This document shows positions 10,201 through 20,823 of a DNA stretch of 64,000 nt, in pieces. The stretch comes from Rana temporaria. Taxonomy: Eukaryota > Chordata > Amphibia > Anura > Ranidae. The notes beneath the pieces were generated by a model. That model was not told the origin of the DNA, searched no databases, and saw only the letters and a list, made by a program, of their open reading frames with translations. Position 1 is the first letter of the stretch; each line of letters begins with the position of its first letter. A program made the position numbers and the translations under genes. Where the stretch lies: NCBI RefSeq assembly GCF_905171775.1, contig NC_053489.1, positions 595,530,081-595,594,080 of the forward strand, read 5' to 3'.

Positions 10201-11000
10201 CCCAGTCACCTCCACACCTAGTTCAATATACAGAGATCCGGCAGTATTTTTACAGCTTATTTTGAGATGGTTTGGGAAAGCTATCACACAATGGTCACCA
10301 TGTCAGACCACACAGTTGAAAATTGCCTGCATACTCCAATCAGCTAGAACTAAGTGAATTGGATTACATGCCTTCGGACTTTCCCATGATTGCCCAATTG
10401 TACAGGTCACAGATCAAAGAAGGATGGGATTTTTTAAAGACTACTACCTTTAGTTATAGCATGGGTGGTACCAAAACCAGTAGAGATAACCTGAATAGAC
10501 AGAGACCTGCCTAAAGGCTTATGATTTACAATTCAATTCAAGAATCCTGGAAGCAGGGTGGAATTGCTTATCATGGGAAGGTATTTGGGGTTAATTGATG
10601 AGTCAGGGAGGACTGAACAGTCAAAGGGATGATTAACTTTATATATGTGACCCATCCCTGTTTGTTTTTTTTTTCTAGGAGCTATCCATAGACTAGCTGT
10701 CATCCTTCCTGCCTCCTACACCAAATATATCACGTTACTTGATACAAACAAGAAAAAAAACATCAGTAGAATCAGTGAACCAAGCGTGGGAAGCCTTAAG
10801 AATGTTTTCATTATTATTTTACATGATTCACAAATTAAAATTGGCATATTCACAGATCGTTGATTGAATACCATGTATTCCTTCTGTTGTTTATGAATGT
10901 ATCTATGTATAAGTTTAGAAAAGTTAGAGAGCGCACACATTGTACCAGAACCGTCAATGCCTAAGTGCTCCACCTGCAATGTTAGACTAGAGCTGAAAAC
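10201..11000. other. Non-coding; possible upstream LINE remains
   Basis: There is no clear element end. A short reading near 10777-10800 (Asn-Gln-Ala-Trp-Glu-Ala-Leu) is reminiscent of an L1 ORF2 segment, but it is too short and degraded to annotate. It lies just upstream of the LINE fossil at 11709. Confidence 0.3.
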
Positions 11001-11003
11001 ATA

Positions 11004-11708
11004 GGGCCAGATTCACAGTGAGAGTACGCCGGCGTATCTACTGATACACCGGCGTACTTTCAAATTTGCCGCGTCGTATCTTTAGTTTGAATCCTCAAAC
11101 CAAGATACGACGGCTTCTGGCTTCGATCCGTCAGGCGTACGGCTTCGTACGCCTTCGGATCGTAGGTGCAATACCTGGGTGGAGTTTGCTTCGTTTTCCG
11201 CGTCGGGTTTGCTAATTAGCTTTTTACGTCGATCCACGAAGGTACGCGCGGCCGTCGCATTCTCTTACGTCGTCGCTAGTCGGCTTTTCCCGGCGTATAG
11301 TTAAAGCTGCAATTTCGTGGCGTATAGATAGACTTGCCATGTTAAAGTATGGCCGTCGTTCCCGCGTCGAATTTTGATTTTTTATTTTTTTTTGCGTAAG
11401 TCGTCCGTGAATAGGAAAGGATGTAACTCACGTCTACGTTCAAAAAATGACGTCGGTGTGACGTCAATTCGCGCAAAGCACGATTTCGAAACGGAGCATG
11501 CACATTTCAATCGGCGCAGGGACGCGCTTCATTTAAATGAATCACGCCCCCTACCCGCCCAATTTGAAATACGCGCAGAGAAATACACTACGCCGCAGTA
11601 ACTAACAGCACGAAATCTTCCTGGATTCGAAATTCCGCCAGGTAAGATATGGCGGTGTAGCGTATCTCTGATACGCTGCGCCAGGGCAATTCTTTGTGAA
11701 TCTGGCCC
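11004..11708. mobile_element. Harbinger-like MITE, GGGCCAGATTCACA ends, TSD ATA
   Basis: The left end GGGCCAGATTCACAGTGAGA is mirrored by TTTGTGAATCTGGCCC. ATA flanks both sides (11001-11003 and 11709-11711). The interior is CpG-rich with palindromes such as TACGCCGGCGTA. Related copies are at 49612-50277, 50406-51116, 29577-32357 and, diverged, 12339-13517. It interrupts a LINE fossil. Confidence 0.85.
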
Positions 11709-11911
11709 ATAAATGGTATTTGACCCCATATAAATTATCAAAAGTTTATCCCTCTACATCTGACATATGTTGGAGACGTAACAAACAGGCAGGAAACCTT
11801 CTGCACATATTATGGAGCTGTAAAAACTTGCAAAGCTTCTAGAACTCAATAGCCTAATTTATAGCAGACCTTACGGGAAACCTAACCAAACACACTCCGG
11901 CCACAGCCTTA

Positions 11912-12311
11912 AGCCTCATACACACGAAAAAAGCGTAGGACCTTTGTTCGAAGGGCGTTGGCCATGATTTTGTCTTGCATACAAACGGCAAAGGATTGTC
12001 GGCCAACAAACAAGAAACTACATGGTTTTTCAGCTCTTTAGCGCCACCCTTTGGGCAAATTCTGCTAATGATGTGTTATGGTGAGCATTGCTTCTGAGCA
12101 TGCGTGTTTGTACTTTGGAGTTTTGCCTGACTGACTTGTGTACACACGATCGGATAATCCGACAACACACATTTGTTGTCGGAAAATTTTAAAGCACGCT
12201 ATCCAAGATTTGTCTGTGGAAAATCCGACAACAATTGTCCGGTCAGATTTTCCACCAACAGCCTGTCATCACACAATTCCCATTGGATAATCCGATCGTG
12301 TGTATGAGGCT
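11912..12311. mobile_element. MITE, AGCCTCATACACACGA ends, TSD TTA
   Basis: The left end AGCCTCATACACACGA and right end TCGTGTGTATGAGGCT are exact inverses. TTA flanks both sides (11909-11911, 12312-12314). Removing the element and one TTA restores the LINE reading frame, which confirms the boundaries. Confidence 0.9.
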
Positions 12312-12338
12312 TTACTCTGCCTAAATTTGGACATATAT

Positions 12339-13517
12339 AGCTAGATTCATAAAGAGTTAGGCCGGCGTATCAGTAGATACGCCGACCTAACTCGGAATCT
12401 GCGCCGACCTAAGTTTAAAGGGGTTGTAAAGATAAAAATATTTTCCTCTTAAATTAAAGTCTGACAGTAGCTGATAAAGTAAAAAAGTAATGTTTTGCAT
12501 TATAACTAGTTTGATACCTGTTGAAATCGAGCTGTTTTATTCACCTCCATCACTCCTGAATCATTATTCTCACTGACTTCCTGGTTTGCGGTGCGCATTC
12601 ATTCTTGCTACATCACGGCCTAATGGGAACTACAGTTCCCATTAGGCTTAGCCTCCATGCCTGTGAGGGATAAGAGAGCATCTTCACGCAGGGCTGTAGT
12701 CATAGGGAGGGGGTGAGCACATTCTGCTTTCCACCATGCAAAACGGCTCAGATGCTGGTGGAAAGCAAGAAGAGGAGTGACAGGAAATGGCATTTTCAAA
12801 CCTGGATTACTGTATTTTGGAGGTCAAAAGGAAAAACGAGTTAAGTGATATTTAAATGCTCTAGCTTACAGCAATCAATTGATCTAATAAAAAACGAACC
12901 TTTAGTGTTCCTTTAAGTGTATTCTCAAACTGAGATACACTTAAACCTATCTAAGATACGACGGCTTGCCCCATTGCGTTCGGCGTAGAATATGTAAATC
13001 ACTAGATACGCCTATTCGCGAACGTATGTGCGCCCGTTGCAGTAAAGATACGCCGTTTAGGTAAGGCATTTTTAGGCGTAAAGTTATTCCATCAAATAGC
13101 TGGACTAGTAATGTTAAGTATGGCTGTCGTTCCCGCGTCGAAATTTGAAAATTTCACGTTGTTTGCGTAAGTCATCCGTGAATAGGGCTGGACGTAATTT
13201 ACATCCACGTCGAAACCAATACGTCCTTGCGGCGTACTTTGCTGCAATGCACACTGGGATATGTACACGGACGGCGCATGCGCCGTACGTAAAAAACGTC
13301 AATCACGTCGGGTCACAGTTAATCTACATAAAACACGCCCCCCACATCCTCATTTGAATTTGGCACGCTTACGCCGGCCTATTCACGCTACGCCGCTGTA
13401 ACTTAACAGGCAAGTACTTTGTGAATACAGTACTTGCCTAGCTAACTTACGGCGGCGTAGTGTAAATACGATACGCTACGCCACCGCAAAGATGCAGCGG
13501 TCTATTTGAATCCAGCT
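12339..13517. mobile_element. Harbinger-like MITE with a nested TTAA element
   Basis: The ends AGCTAGATTCATAAAG and TTTGAATCCAGCT are diverged versions of the GGGCCAGATTCA family. The interior contains TACGCCGGCG-type palindromes and CGTCGTTCCCGCGTCGA, shared with 11004-11708. It is interrupted at 12415-12916 by a TTAA element. Confidence 0.75.
12415..12916. mobile_element. TTAA-flanked MITE nested in another MITE
   Basis: TTAA occurs at 12415-12418 and 12913-12916. The left end AAAGGGGTTGTAAAG matches the element at 37730-38094. The interior has a palindrome around CTAATGGGAACTACAGTTCCCATTAG and a CTTTCCACCA..TGGTGGAAAG pair. Confidence 0.85.
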
Positions 13518-13558
13518 AATACCCTACAACATTTAGAACAATATTAATCCATACATTA

Positions 13559-13757
13559 AGGCCCCTTTCACACGGGGCAGTGGAGTTGCAGTGGCGGTAT
13601 AGCGGCACAATTTTTTGTGCCGATATACCGTCGTATTTACCGCGATATTTGCCCGCTAGCGGTGCGGTTTTAACCACCCACTAGCGGCCGAAAAAGGGTT
13701 AATACCGCTCGCAATGCGCCGCATTGCCGGTGGTATTACCGCGGTTTCCCATTGATT
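13559..13757. mobile_element. MITE fragment, GGCCCCTTTCACACGGGG family
   Basis: The left end is GGCCCCTTTCACACGGGG. The body holds GCTAGCGGTGCGGTTTTAA and CCGGTGGTATTACCGC, shared with 27115-27402. The right end is truncated. It sits inside the LINE fossil. Confidence 0.7.
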
Positions 13758-13932
13758 TCATATTCTATAGCCAGACTAAATATTCAAGCTCAGTACAATC
13801 TTATGCTTGCTTATAAAAATTGCTCCACCATCACATTAAAAACAAAATTGGAATACCTGGCTATCCCATCCTAGAGCATCCAACTACTTAAAAGAATGTA
13901 ACTTGTAACTTATCCCTACGTTTGAAGTACCA

Positions 13933-14439
13933 TTAAAGTGGATGTGAACCCTCCATACACCCAGTGAAGTGAACAGCCTCAGATGATACACAGAGATGAA
14001 CCAAATCTCCCTACATAGGTTTTACATGTATATCTGCTGTCTTCACATGTATATACTGTTTAGAAAGTTCAGATTGTGTTAGGAAATGTTCTATTCCTGG
14101 TTAACACAGAGTGTGATGTCTGGGCATACAGCCAAGATAGCTAACATTGCTGATTGGAGGAAAGGCATACACCCCCTCTCATCATAGGCAGAGACTCTCA
14201 GAGGTGTTTTGAAATAGGACCTGCTCTCTGCTAATCTATTTTAGCAACCTCCCCTGACAGAAATTTCAGGCTGCTTTTATCTGATGTGTCAGAGAATTTG
14301 TCAGGAGTTATCTGTCTGATGACAGAGGAATGGTTCAGGAGAGAGCTATGGGACATAGCTCTTTGAAGAGAGATAACAAAATACTGCAGATATATGTGCC
14401 CAGCTCAAATTTCATGAGTTGGATTTACATCCATTTTAA
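13933..14439 (+). mobile_element. TTAA-flanked MITE, 'AAAGTGGATGT' family
   Basis: TTAA at 13933-13936 and 14436-14439. The ends AAAGTGGATGTGAACCC and GATTTACATCCATTT are inverse-like. The counterpart at 7583-8060 is in opposite orientation. It abuts the next element, with which it shares one TTAA. Confidence 0.85.
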
Positions 14440-15308
14440 CCTGCCTGGCGGTCTTCACGAGTCTGACTCGGGGTTAGATTTTCCTGCTGCGAGCGGACAC
14501 CCCGAGTCAGACTCGGGATCGCCTCGCTAGATCCACAGGCACAAGTTACTTACCTTGTCCCTGGATCCAGCGATGCCACCGCGCTGTGTGAGCGAGCGGG
14601 ACCTCGCTCGATTCACACAGTGCCTCCGTGTGACGCCGATCTCCGTTCCCTGCGACGTTACGACGCACGGGGACGGAGAACGGCGCCAAATTCAAAAAAG
14701 TAAACAAACACCTTACATACAGTATACTGTAATCTTATAGATTACAGTACTGTATGTAAAAAAAACACACACCCCCTGTCCCTAGTGGTCTGTCCTGTGT
14801 CATGCATGTCATTTTATATAATAAAAACGTTTCTTTCTCCCTGCAAACTGTAGATTGTCCATAGCAACCAAAAGTGTCCCTTTATGTCAAAAATAGTTTT
14901 AGATCAGCTAAAAAACAGCGATAATAAATTATAATCACTTGCAGAATTGTGCGATAGCGATTTGTGGGGAAATTCGTCATAAAAAAAAAAAAATAATGAC
15001 AGCAACAATTCTGCAACTGAGCAAATTTCAGTGATTTTGATTTGATTACATTATTGAATAATTTTTATTATAATTATATTATTATTTGTTATAATTATTT
15101 ATAATTATTTATTATATTATAATTTATAATTTTGTTTTTAAAAAAATGTCATACCTGGGATGCCTATTAGAATCTTGTTTGGTCAGATTTAAGTGAGTTA
15201 TTTCTAAAAATTACAGACCTACAATATAAAACGCCAAATTTCCTTGCAAATAATGGTACCGCTTTTAGCATGTTTTTTCTGACAGAATCATACCGCCAGG
15301 GAGGTTAA
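14436..15308. mobile_element. TTAA-flanked element with CCTGCCTGGCGGT ends
   Basis: TTAA at 14436-14439 and 15305-15308. The left end CCTGCCTGGCGGT is mirrored by ATACCGCCAGGGAGG. Inside are a hairpin built on GAGTCTGACTCGGG (about 14459-14516) and an exact ACAGTATACTGTAATC..GATTACAGTACTGT inverted pair near 14719-14756. No transposase. Its left TTAA is the right TTAA of the preceding element. Confidence 0.9.
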
Positions 15309-16198
15309 GCCATTTATGTGCATATCTTTGATGTACTGTAGCCTAGCATCTTGGACCTACCTTTTCAATCTGATTTTCAGGTTTTCGTTTTCATTTTTTG
15401 AACCGATCTATCTAGTTAATTTGGTGGCCTGTTCATGCCTACAGTTTGAACCCATTAGGGTTAGACTGGTACAGGTTTTCAAGTATTTTATACTCAGGCA
15501 AATCCTTTTTAAATCAATGTAACCATTTCAAAGTAAATAACTTTCAATAAAAATGTATTGTTAAAAAAAAATAAAAGAATAGAGCTGAAAACAGAAAGAC
15601 AGGCAACACTTCTTATCACCAATCAGTACCCAAGTCACATAGATAATGGTTCTTTAGGGAGCAAAATCTGCCTAGTTCTAATACTAAAGATATAAAGATA
15701 GAGATAGAACTCAGGATAAAACAGACCAAACATCTCTACCTGCAGTTCTAGTGGATATGAATTCAGTACAGATTCAAAAAAATATATACTGAATAAACAT
15801 GATTCATATCCATTTCAAGGGCACACTGAGTGCCTTGGTCTCTTTTTCCTGAGCACTTCTTTGCTATACCTGTGTGTCTTATTGCACCAACACTGACAAT
15901 ATATTGGGGCTTTGACCATTTAGAGCAGTCTTTCTTAACCTTTTTTTACGTGGAGAAACCCTTGAAATCTTTTGGGGGTCTCAGCGAACCCCTGCTAACT
16001 ATTTCTGCAGCTCATGGTACATGGGCTTGAAGAGTAAGTCGAGATATAAAAATAAAAAAAAGAATAAGGAATGTGGTGTGCTTAAAATATGTGAAACTTA
16101 GGGCTATGTAACACAATTATAATCAGTAATAACAATAAAACAATAATAATGGGCAGAAAAGAAAGGCAGACTGAAAAATGTAGGGCTTCCTCACATCA

Positions 16199-16533
16199 TT
16201 AAAGCGGAGTTCCACCCAAAAGTGGAACTTCCGCTTTTCGGAACCCTCCCCCCTCTGGTGTCACATTTGACACCTTTCAGGGGGAGGGCTGCAGATACCT
16301 GTACAAAACAGGTATTTGCACCACTTATGGGTATTGACTCCCACGGGAGTCACGCCCCTTTGCGTCACCCCCCCCGCTGTCTTCTGGGAAACACAGTGTT
16401 CCCAAGAGAGTGCGGGGACCAGTGACGTGCGCCGCACACTCGCGCATGCATAGTAGGGAACTGGGCAATGAAGCCGCAAAAATTTGTAGCTGCTGGCTTT
16501 TAAGGAAAAAATTTGGGTGGTCCTCTGCTTTAA
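16199..16533. mobile_element. TTAA-flanked MITE, 'AAAGCGGAGTTCCACCC' family
   Basis: TTAA at 16199-16202 and 16530-16533. The left end AAAGCGGAGTTCCACCC is mirrored by GGGTGGTCCTCTGCTTT. A near-identical family member is at 60420-60892 and a diverged one at 49542-51343. Confidence 0.9.
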
Positions 16534-16670
16534 TGATCTATGGAGAAGGACTCCCCCATTATTGGTTATTGGGAGAAGGCCCCTTTCGCTGGTGGTCAGT
16601 GGGAGAAGAGCAACATTGATGGTCAATGGGAAGCATTCTCCTTACATTGGTAAGGATGTTTGTTAGCGGG

Positions 16671-17954
16671 ATTGGGGTGTGGCGGGTTCACAGAGGAAAT
16701 CACATGTACTGATCTTATAAACAAGGTAACGTTTATTACCGAAGAGACGGTAGTAGGAAGATTTACAGCAACAAGGCAAGTAGTTTCACTCCAAGCATGG
16801 AGGCACAGATACACAGACCAGTCACTTCTGATATAAGCGGTAGTTGTATTCATTAGCACTATATGCACTTTCCATTGACTGGCAAAGTATAAACCCAAGC
16901 ACACAATGCGTATATGTAGAGGCTGAGATTCACAACACGTTACCCAGTAACAACGGTATTCTTTAGCGGAGGGATATAGGCGTCTGATGCACTGTTTTCG
17001 CCCTCACAGCGAGGACACCAGTTTGACTATCCACAATGGGGCGTCTTTCCTCCGACCAGGATTGCCGATACCGGACTCTGTAGGAACTCTGAGCTATCCC
17101 TCACAGGCCGGAACACTCTCCCTATCTTCTCCTAACTCTCCCTCACAAGTGGGGTATCTGACCCTGTCTATACACACACGTCTTCTCCTCCAAATGTGGC
17201 TGGGTTTCCCTATATAAGGTACCCACCCCAAAAAGGCCGATCAAATGTCCCAAGATTTCATGTCCTATCAGGACACCAGTTTGACTATCCACAATGGGGT
17301 GTCTTTCTTCCGACCAGGATTGCCGATACCGGACTCTGTAGGAACTCTGAGCTATCCCTCACAGGCCGGAACACTCTCCCTATCTTCTCCTAACTCTCCC
17401 TCACAAGCGGGGTATCTGACCCTGTCTATACACACACGTCTTCTCCTCCAAATGTGGCTGGGTTTCCCTATATAAGGTACCCACCCCAAAATGGCCGATC
17501 AAATGTCCCAAGATTTCATGTCCTATCAGGACACCAGTTTGACTATCCGCAATGGGGCGTCTTTCCTCCGACCAGGATTGCCGATACCGGACTCTGTAGG
17601 AACTCTGAGCTATCCCTCACAGGCCGGAACACTCTCCCTATCTTCTCCTAACTCTCCCTCACAAGCGGGGTATCTGACCCTGTCTATACACACACGTCTT
17701 CTCCTCCAAACTTGGCTGGGTTTCCCTATATAATATATCCACCCCAAAATGGCCGATCAAATCTCCAGAGATTTCATGTCCTATCAGGACACCAGGCTTC
17801 TCCAAAATGGTACTGGAGACAATTATAGAGGCAAAACAGCTCTGAACATATATACACATAAACGTTTCAAATCGGCAGAAAAGTGAATACATACACTTGC
17901 TAACCAACTTCCTCATGCAGCCAGCTGGGCTGCCCTGCACTACAGCTGCTTACA
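16671..17954 (-). mobile_element. Solo LTR of an LTR retroelement, minus strand
   Basis: Termini TGTTAGC and GCTTACA form the expected short inverted TG..CA ends. TGTT flanks both sides (16667-16670 and 17955-17958). Read on the minus strand it runs from a U3-like region through three 258-bp repeats, each with a TATATAAGG-type TATA box, to an AATAAA signal (16737-16732) about 60 bp from the LTR end. No internal retroelement genes flank it, so it is a solo LTR from recombination. Whether it came from a Ty3/gypsy element or an endogenous retrovirus cannot be told from the LTR. Confidence 0.75.
17013..17786 (-). repeat. Three exact-period 258-bp tandem units in the LTR
   Basis: GGACACCAGT starts at 17013, 17271, 17529 and 17787, giving a period of exactly 258 bp. 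Units differ by only a few bases (e.g. AAATGTGGC versus AAACTTGGC). TATA-like TATATAA occurs at 17211, 17469 and 17727. The repeated long open frames here are copies of one sequence and not a gene family. Confidence 0.95.
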
Positions 17955-18090
17955 TGTTCAAAATAAGTATTTTTTGTATGTTATTCTAATCGCGTGTATG
18001 GGGCTTTAGATGATTTCCGAGAGACTGTAATTGCTCATCTGTCAGGAAACTCCTAGCATACTCTGAAGGAATACTGATTGAAAAAGGCTG

Positions 18091-18970
18091 GTTTAGGGCC
18101 TATGAAGATAACTTCAGCCTCCGAAGTAAGCTAAATGTATGTTTTCAAGTGACATCAAAAAAGAGTAGAGCAAAAAAATGCATCAGTAAAGGTACCCCTC
18201 TTCTGCTAGTCTACCAACTGTGTGATCCTTGTTTTATCTTTGTGCATGTTACGGTATCTAAGGGGCACACTTCATTCAGTTTCACCTCCAACTGTAGGAT
18301 ATCTGCATTCAGTCCCTCCTTTAGCCTGAAGATCTACTTGTGATCAGGGCTTGTCATTGTAAGTGCCTTTTATGCATAATTTTTATTTATTAAAACTGTG
18401 TTTATCTGCACTGTGTCTTTGCATTTCTGCTGCTTTGAATATGTGTTACCCTGATACGACTTGGACTTCTTGCTCAAGAAGTTGCATCAAGCTGTTTCTG
18501 AATTGCATCAGGTTGCTTGTGAGTTGCAACAGACTGAGCTGTGCTGCTTTTGCTGATCATACACAAATCAAAACCCATGTACAATGGCCACTGACACTGG
18601 TATACAGTGCATGCTGACATTCTTTATTCTATCATGCCTAATGCTATACGTACATACGTACCATACATAAGTAATATATATATACTGTATAAAAAAATGA
18701 AGGAAAAATAATAGAAGAACTGATATTTTGCAGAAAACCAGTAGATATGCATGATGCATTTAAATAAGTAGGCAACATGGCTCTTCAGGTGGTTAAGTAA
18801 ACAATCTGACAGCTGATACATCAATAGCCACACTGATTTTCACATACACGGGTACACTTGAGTTGTGTGTGTGCATGAGTGTGTGTGTGTGTATGTACAT
18901 GCTATAAAGTTTGTGACCAATAATGTCATTCTTATCTTTTTATCTTTCCATGGTGTAATGATCTAGTAGA
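18091..18970. other. Unique non-coding stretch with short GT repeat
   Basis: No element ends or genes are seen. A short (GT)n tract occurs at about 18861-18890. Confidence 0.4.
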
Positions 18971-19491
18971 CAGTCTTCCAACCCTGCTGATAGACCTTTT
19001 CCTATGTAAAACAACCTTTTTGGAACAAAAAACAACCCAACTTTTGCAGAAGATGCCCTTAATATAAGGAATTTCTTTACAGTGAAAAAAAATGGCCTTG
19101 GGCCATTAGAGGCACTCAATCCACACAGAAATGTTCCATTTTGGACCTACTCCATAAATTTTTCATGGCGAAGAGTTCCTCTTGGGTTTCTCCAGAAGTT
19201 GACAGGGAATACTTGAGCTGTGGCTGATTGACCTCCTATTTAAAGGTGGCTGCATAGTTCTGGGGTGCACCATTACCTTGCAAAGTCAGCAGAACCCAAC
19301 AGGCTTTTTAGTTGTCTGTAAGGGTGGCATTCTGTCCACCACTGTATTTGGGGTATGCTTCTCACTGACCACCAATGTAGGGGGGGGCTTGTTCCCACTG
19401 ACCCCAGCTGAATTCATTTTATCAGGTGTTCTCTGAGATCCCCCAAAAAAAATTTTAAGAGTTTCTCTGGGGTAAATCATTAGGAAAGGCT
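18971..19491. mobile_element. Possible hAT-like element related to 15926-18090
   Basis: It begins CAGTCTTCCAACC and ends GGAAAGGCTG. It contains CTCTGAGATCCCCCAAAAAA and GAGTTCCTC blocks resembling the other copy in opposite orientation. Flanking 8-mers CTAGTAGA and CTCTACCA match only partly, so the assignment is tentative. Confidence 0.4.
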
Positions 19492-19935
19492 GCTCTACCA
19501 ACTGCTTACTCTTGTACAACCGTATGTTTAGGAAGAGACATTTGATATCCAAATGGATGTTTGTTGGCCCCCTTAAAATATGGACCATAATCTGGCTCAT
19601 TGTCAGATTGTTAGATGCACCCTGGTTTTACCTTGATAAAGTTGCAAACAGCCCAATTATATAAAAAGTGGGTAAATTACCTAGGCTGACTTGTAACAAA
19701 TATATACATTTTGTTTAGACAGGCCCCTTTACACTATGTATAGTGTCCTTTATGAGATGATTTTTCTTTGCATGACTGCACTTAATTTATGCCTACTGCT
19801 CCCAGGTGTACACGTCAGAGAATACAAACTGTAAGTACACTAAAAAAGCAGGGAAAATACATTGTCTATGCAAGGGGAGTAACAAAAAGGAGAACAAGGT
19901 GTTGGAAGCTGCAATAACTCATGAAGTAGCATGTA

Positions 19936-20823
19936 CACTATATTACCAAAAGTATTGGTACGCCTGCCTTTACACACACATGAACTTTAATGGCATCCCA
20001 ATCTTAGTCCTTAGGGTTCAATATTGTGTTGGCCCACCCTTTGCAGCTATAACAGCTTTAACTCTTCTAGGAAGGTTGTCCACAATGTTTAGGAGTGTGT
20101 CTATTGGAATGTTTGACCATTCTTCCAGAAGCGCTTTTGTTGGACGAGAAGGCTTGGCTCCCAGTCTCCGCTCTAATTCATCCCATCAGGTTGAGGTTAG
20201 GCCAGTCAAGTTCCTCCACCACAAACTTGCTCATCCATGTCTTTATTGATCATGCTTTGTGCACTGGTGTGCAGTCAAGTTGGAACTGAAAGGAGACATC
20301 CCAAACTGTTCCCACAAAGTTGGGAGCATGAAATTGTCCAAAATATCTTGGTATGCTGATGCCTTAAGAGTTCCCTTAACTGGAACTAAGAGGCCAAGCC
20401 CAAGCCCTGAAACACAATCCCACAACATAATCCCCCCTCCACCAAATGATTTGGACCAGTGCACAAAGCAAGGTCCATAAAGACATGGATGAGCGAGTTT
20501 GGGGTGGAGGAACTTGACTGGCCTGCAGAGTCTTGACCCCAACCCGATAGAACAAGTTTGATGAATTAAAGTGGAGACTGCAAGCCAGGCCTTTGTGCCA
20601 ACATCAGTGCCTGACCCCACAAATGTGCATCTGGAAGAATAATCAAATATTCCCATAGACACACTCCTAAACCTTGTGGACAGCCTTTCCAGAAGAGATG
20701 AAGCTGTTATAGCTGCAAAGGGTGGGCCAACTCAATATTGAACCCTACGGACTAAGACTGGGATGCCATTAACGTTCATGTGCATGTAAAATCAGGCGTC
20801 CCAATACTTCTGACAATATAGTG
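19936..20823 (-). mobile_element. Tc1 element with its 5' half replaced by an inverted 3' half
   Basis: Terminal blocks CACTATATTACCAAAAGTAT and TACTTCTGACAATATAGTG are flanked by TA on both sides. About 330-bp arms (19936-20270 and 20446-20823) are inverted copies of the transposase 3' half. The unique middle, read on the minus strand, carries transposase sequence including Gly-Gly-Gly-Gly-Ile-Met-Leu-Trp. The right arm, read on the plus strand, repeats Val-Glu-Glu-Leu-Asp-Trp-Pro-Ala. A fold-back derivative that cannot make a complete transposase. Confidence 0.8.
20243..20490 (-). pseudogene. Tc1 transposase fragment, catalytic-domain middle part
   Basis: The minus-strand frame reads Val-His-Trp-Ser-Lys-Ser-Phe-Gly-Gly-Gly-Gly-Ile-Met-Leu-Trp, then Leu-Val-Pro-Val-Lys-Gly. 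This corresponds to the centre of Tc1-type DDE transposases. The N-terminal DNA-binding domain is missing because the upstream sequence is an inverted 3' copy. Confidence 0.75.

Larger units (their letters stand above)
11709..15575 (+). pseudogene. L1/Tx1-type LINE, ORF2 C-terminus and 3' end, interrupted
   Basis: Starting at about 11712 a frame reads Trp-Tyr-Leu-Thr-Pro-Tyr-Lys-Leu. It is followed by Cys-Trp-Arg..His-Ile-Leu-Trp-Ser-Cys, the Cys/His-rich C-terminal motif of L1-type ORF2 proteins. In-frame stops follow near 11840 and 11855. The frame continues over the MITE at 11912-12311 (Ala-Leu, then Leu-Cys-Leu-Asn-Leu-Asp-Ile-Tyr). It resumes at 13518-13560 and 13758-13925 (Leu-Ile-Ser-Tyr-Ser-Ile-Ala-Arg-Leu). 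After two TTAA elements the 3' UTR follows at 15309-15575, ending with AATAAA and an A-rich tail. The polymerase domain is absent and the element is dead. Confidence 0.7.
15926..18090. mobile_element. hAT-like element carrying two nested insertions
   Basis: The left end CAGTCTTTCTTAACC and right end AAAAAGGCTG are inverse-like with CAG/CTG termini. The 8-bp flanks ATTTAGAG and GTTTAGGG match at six positions, as for an old hAT duplication. About 820 bp of this range is host sequence; the rest is the TTAA element at 16199-16533 and the solo LTR at 16671-17954. A diverged relative may lie at 18971-19491. Confidence 0.65.

Noticed and set aside
10205..10985. Possible L1 endonuclease or RT pieces upstream of the LINE fossil
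   Set aside because: Only isolated short resemblances (e.g. Trp-Glu-Ala-Leu) with many stops, so I limited the LINE call to 11709 onward.
16987..17733. Family of near-identical 60-80-residue frames
   Set aside because: They are copies of one 258-bp tandem unit in an LTR, mostly antisense to the LTR.
17013..17786. CRISPR-like or repeat-spacer arrangement
   Set aside because: The units are contiguous 258-bp repeats without unique spacers, in a vertebrate-type LTR.
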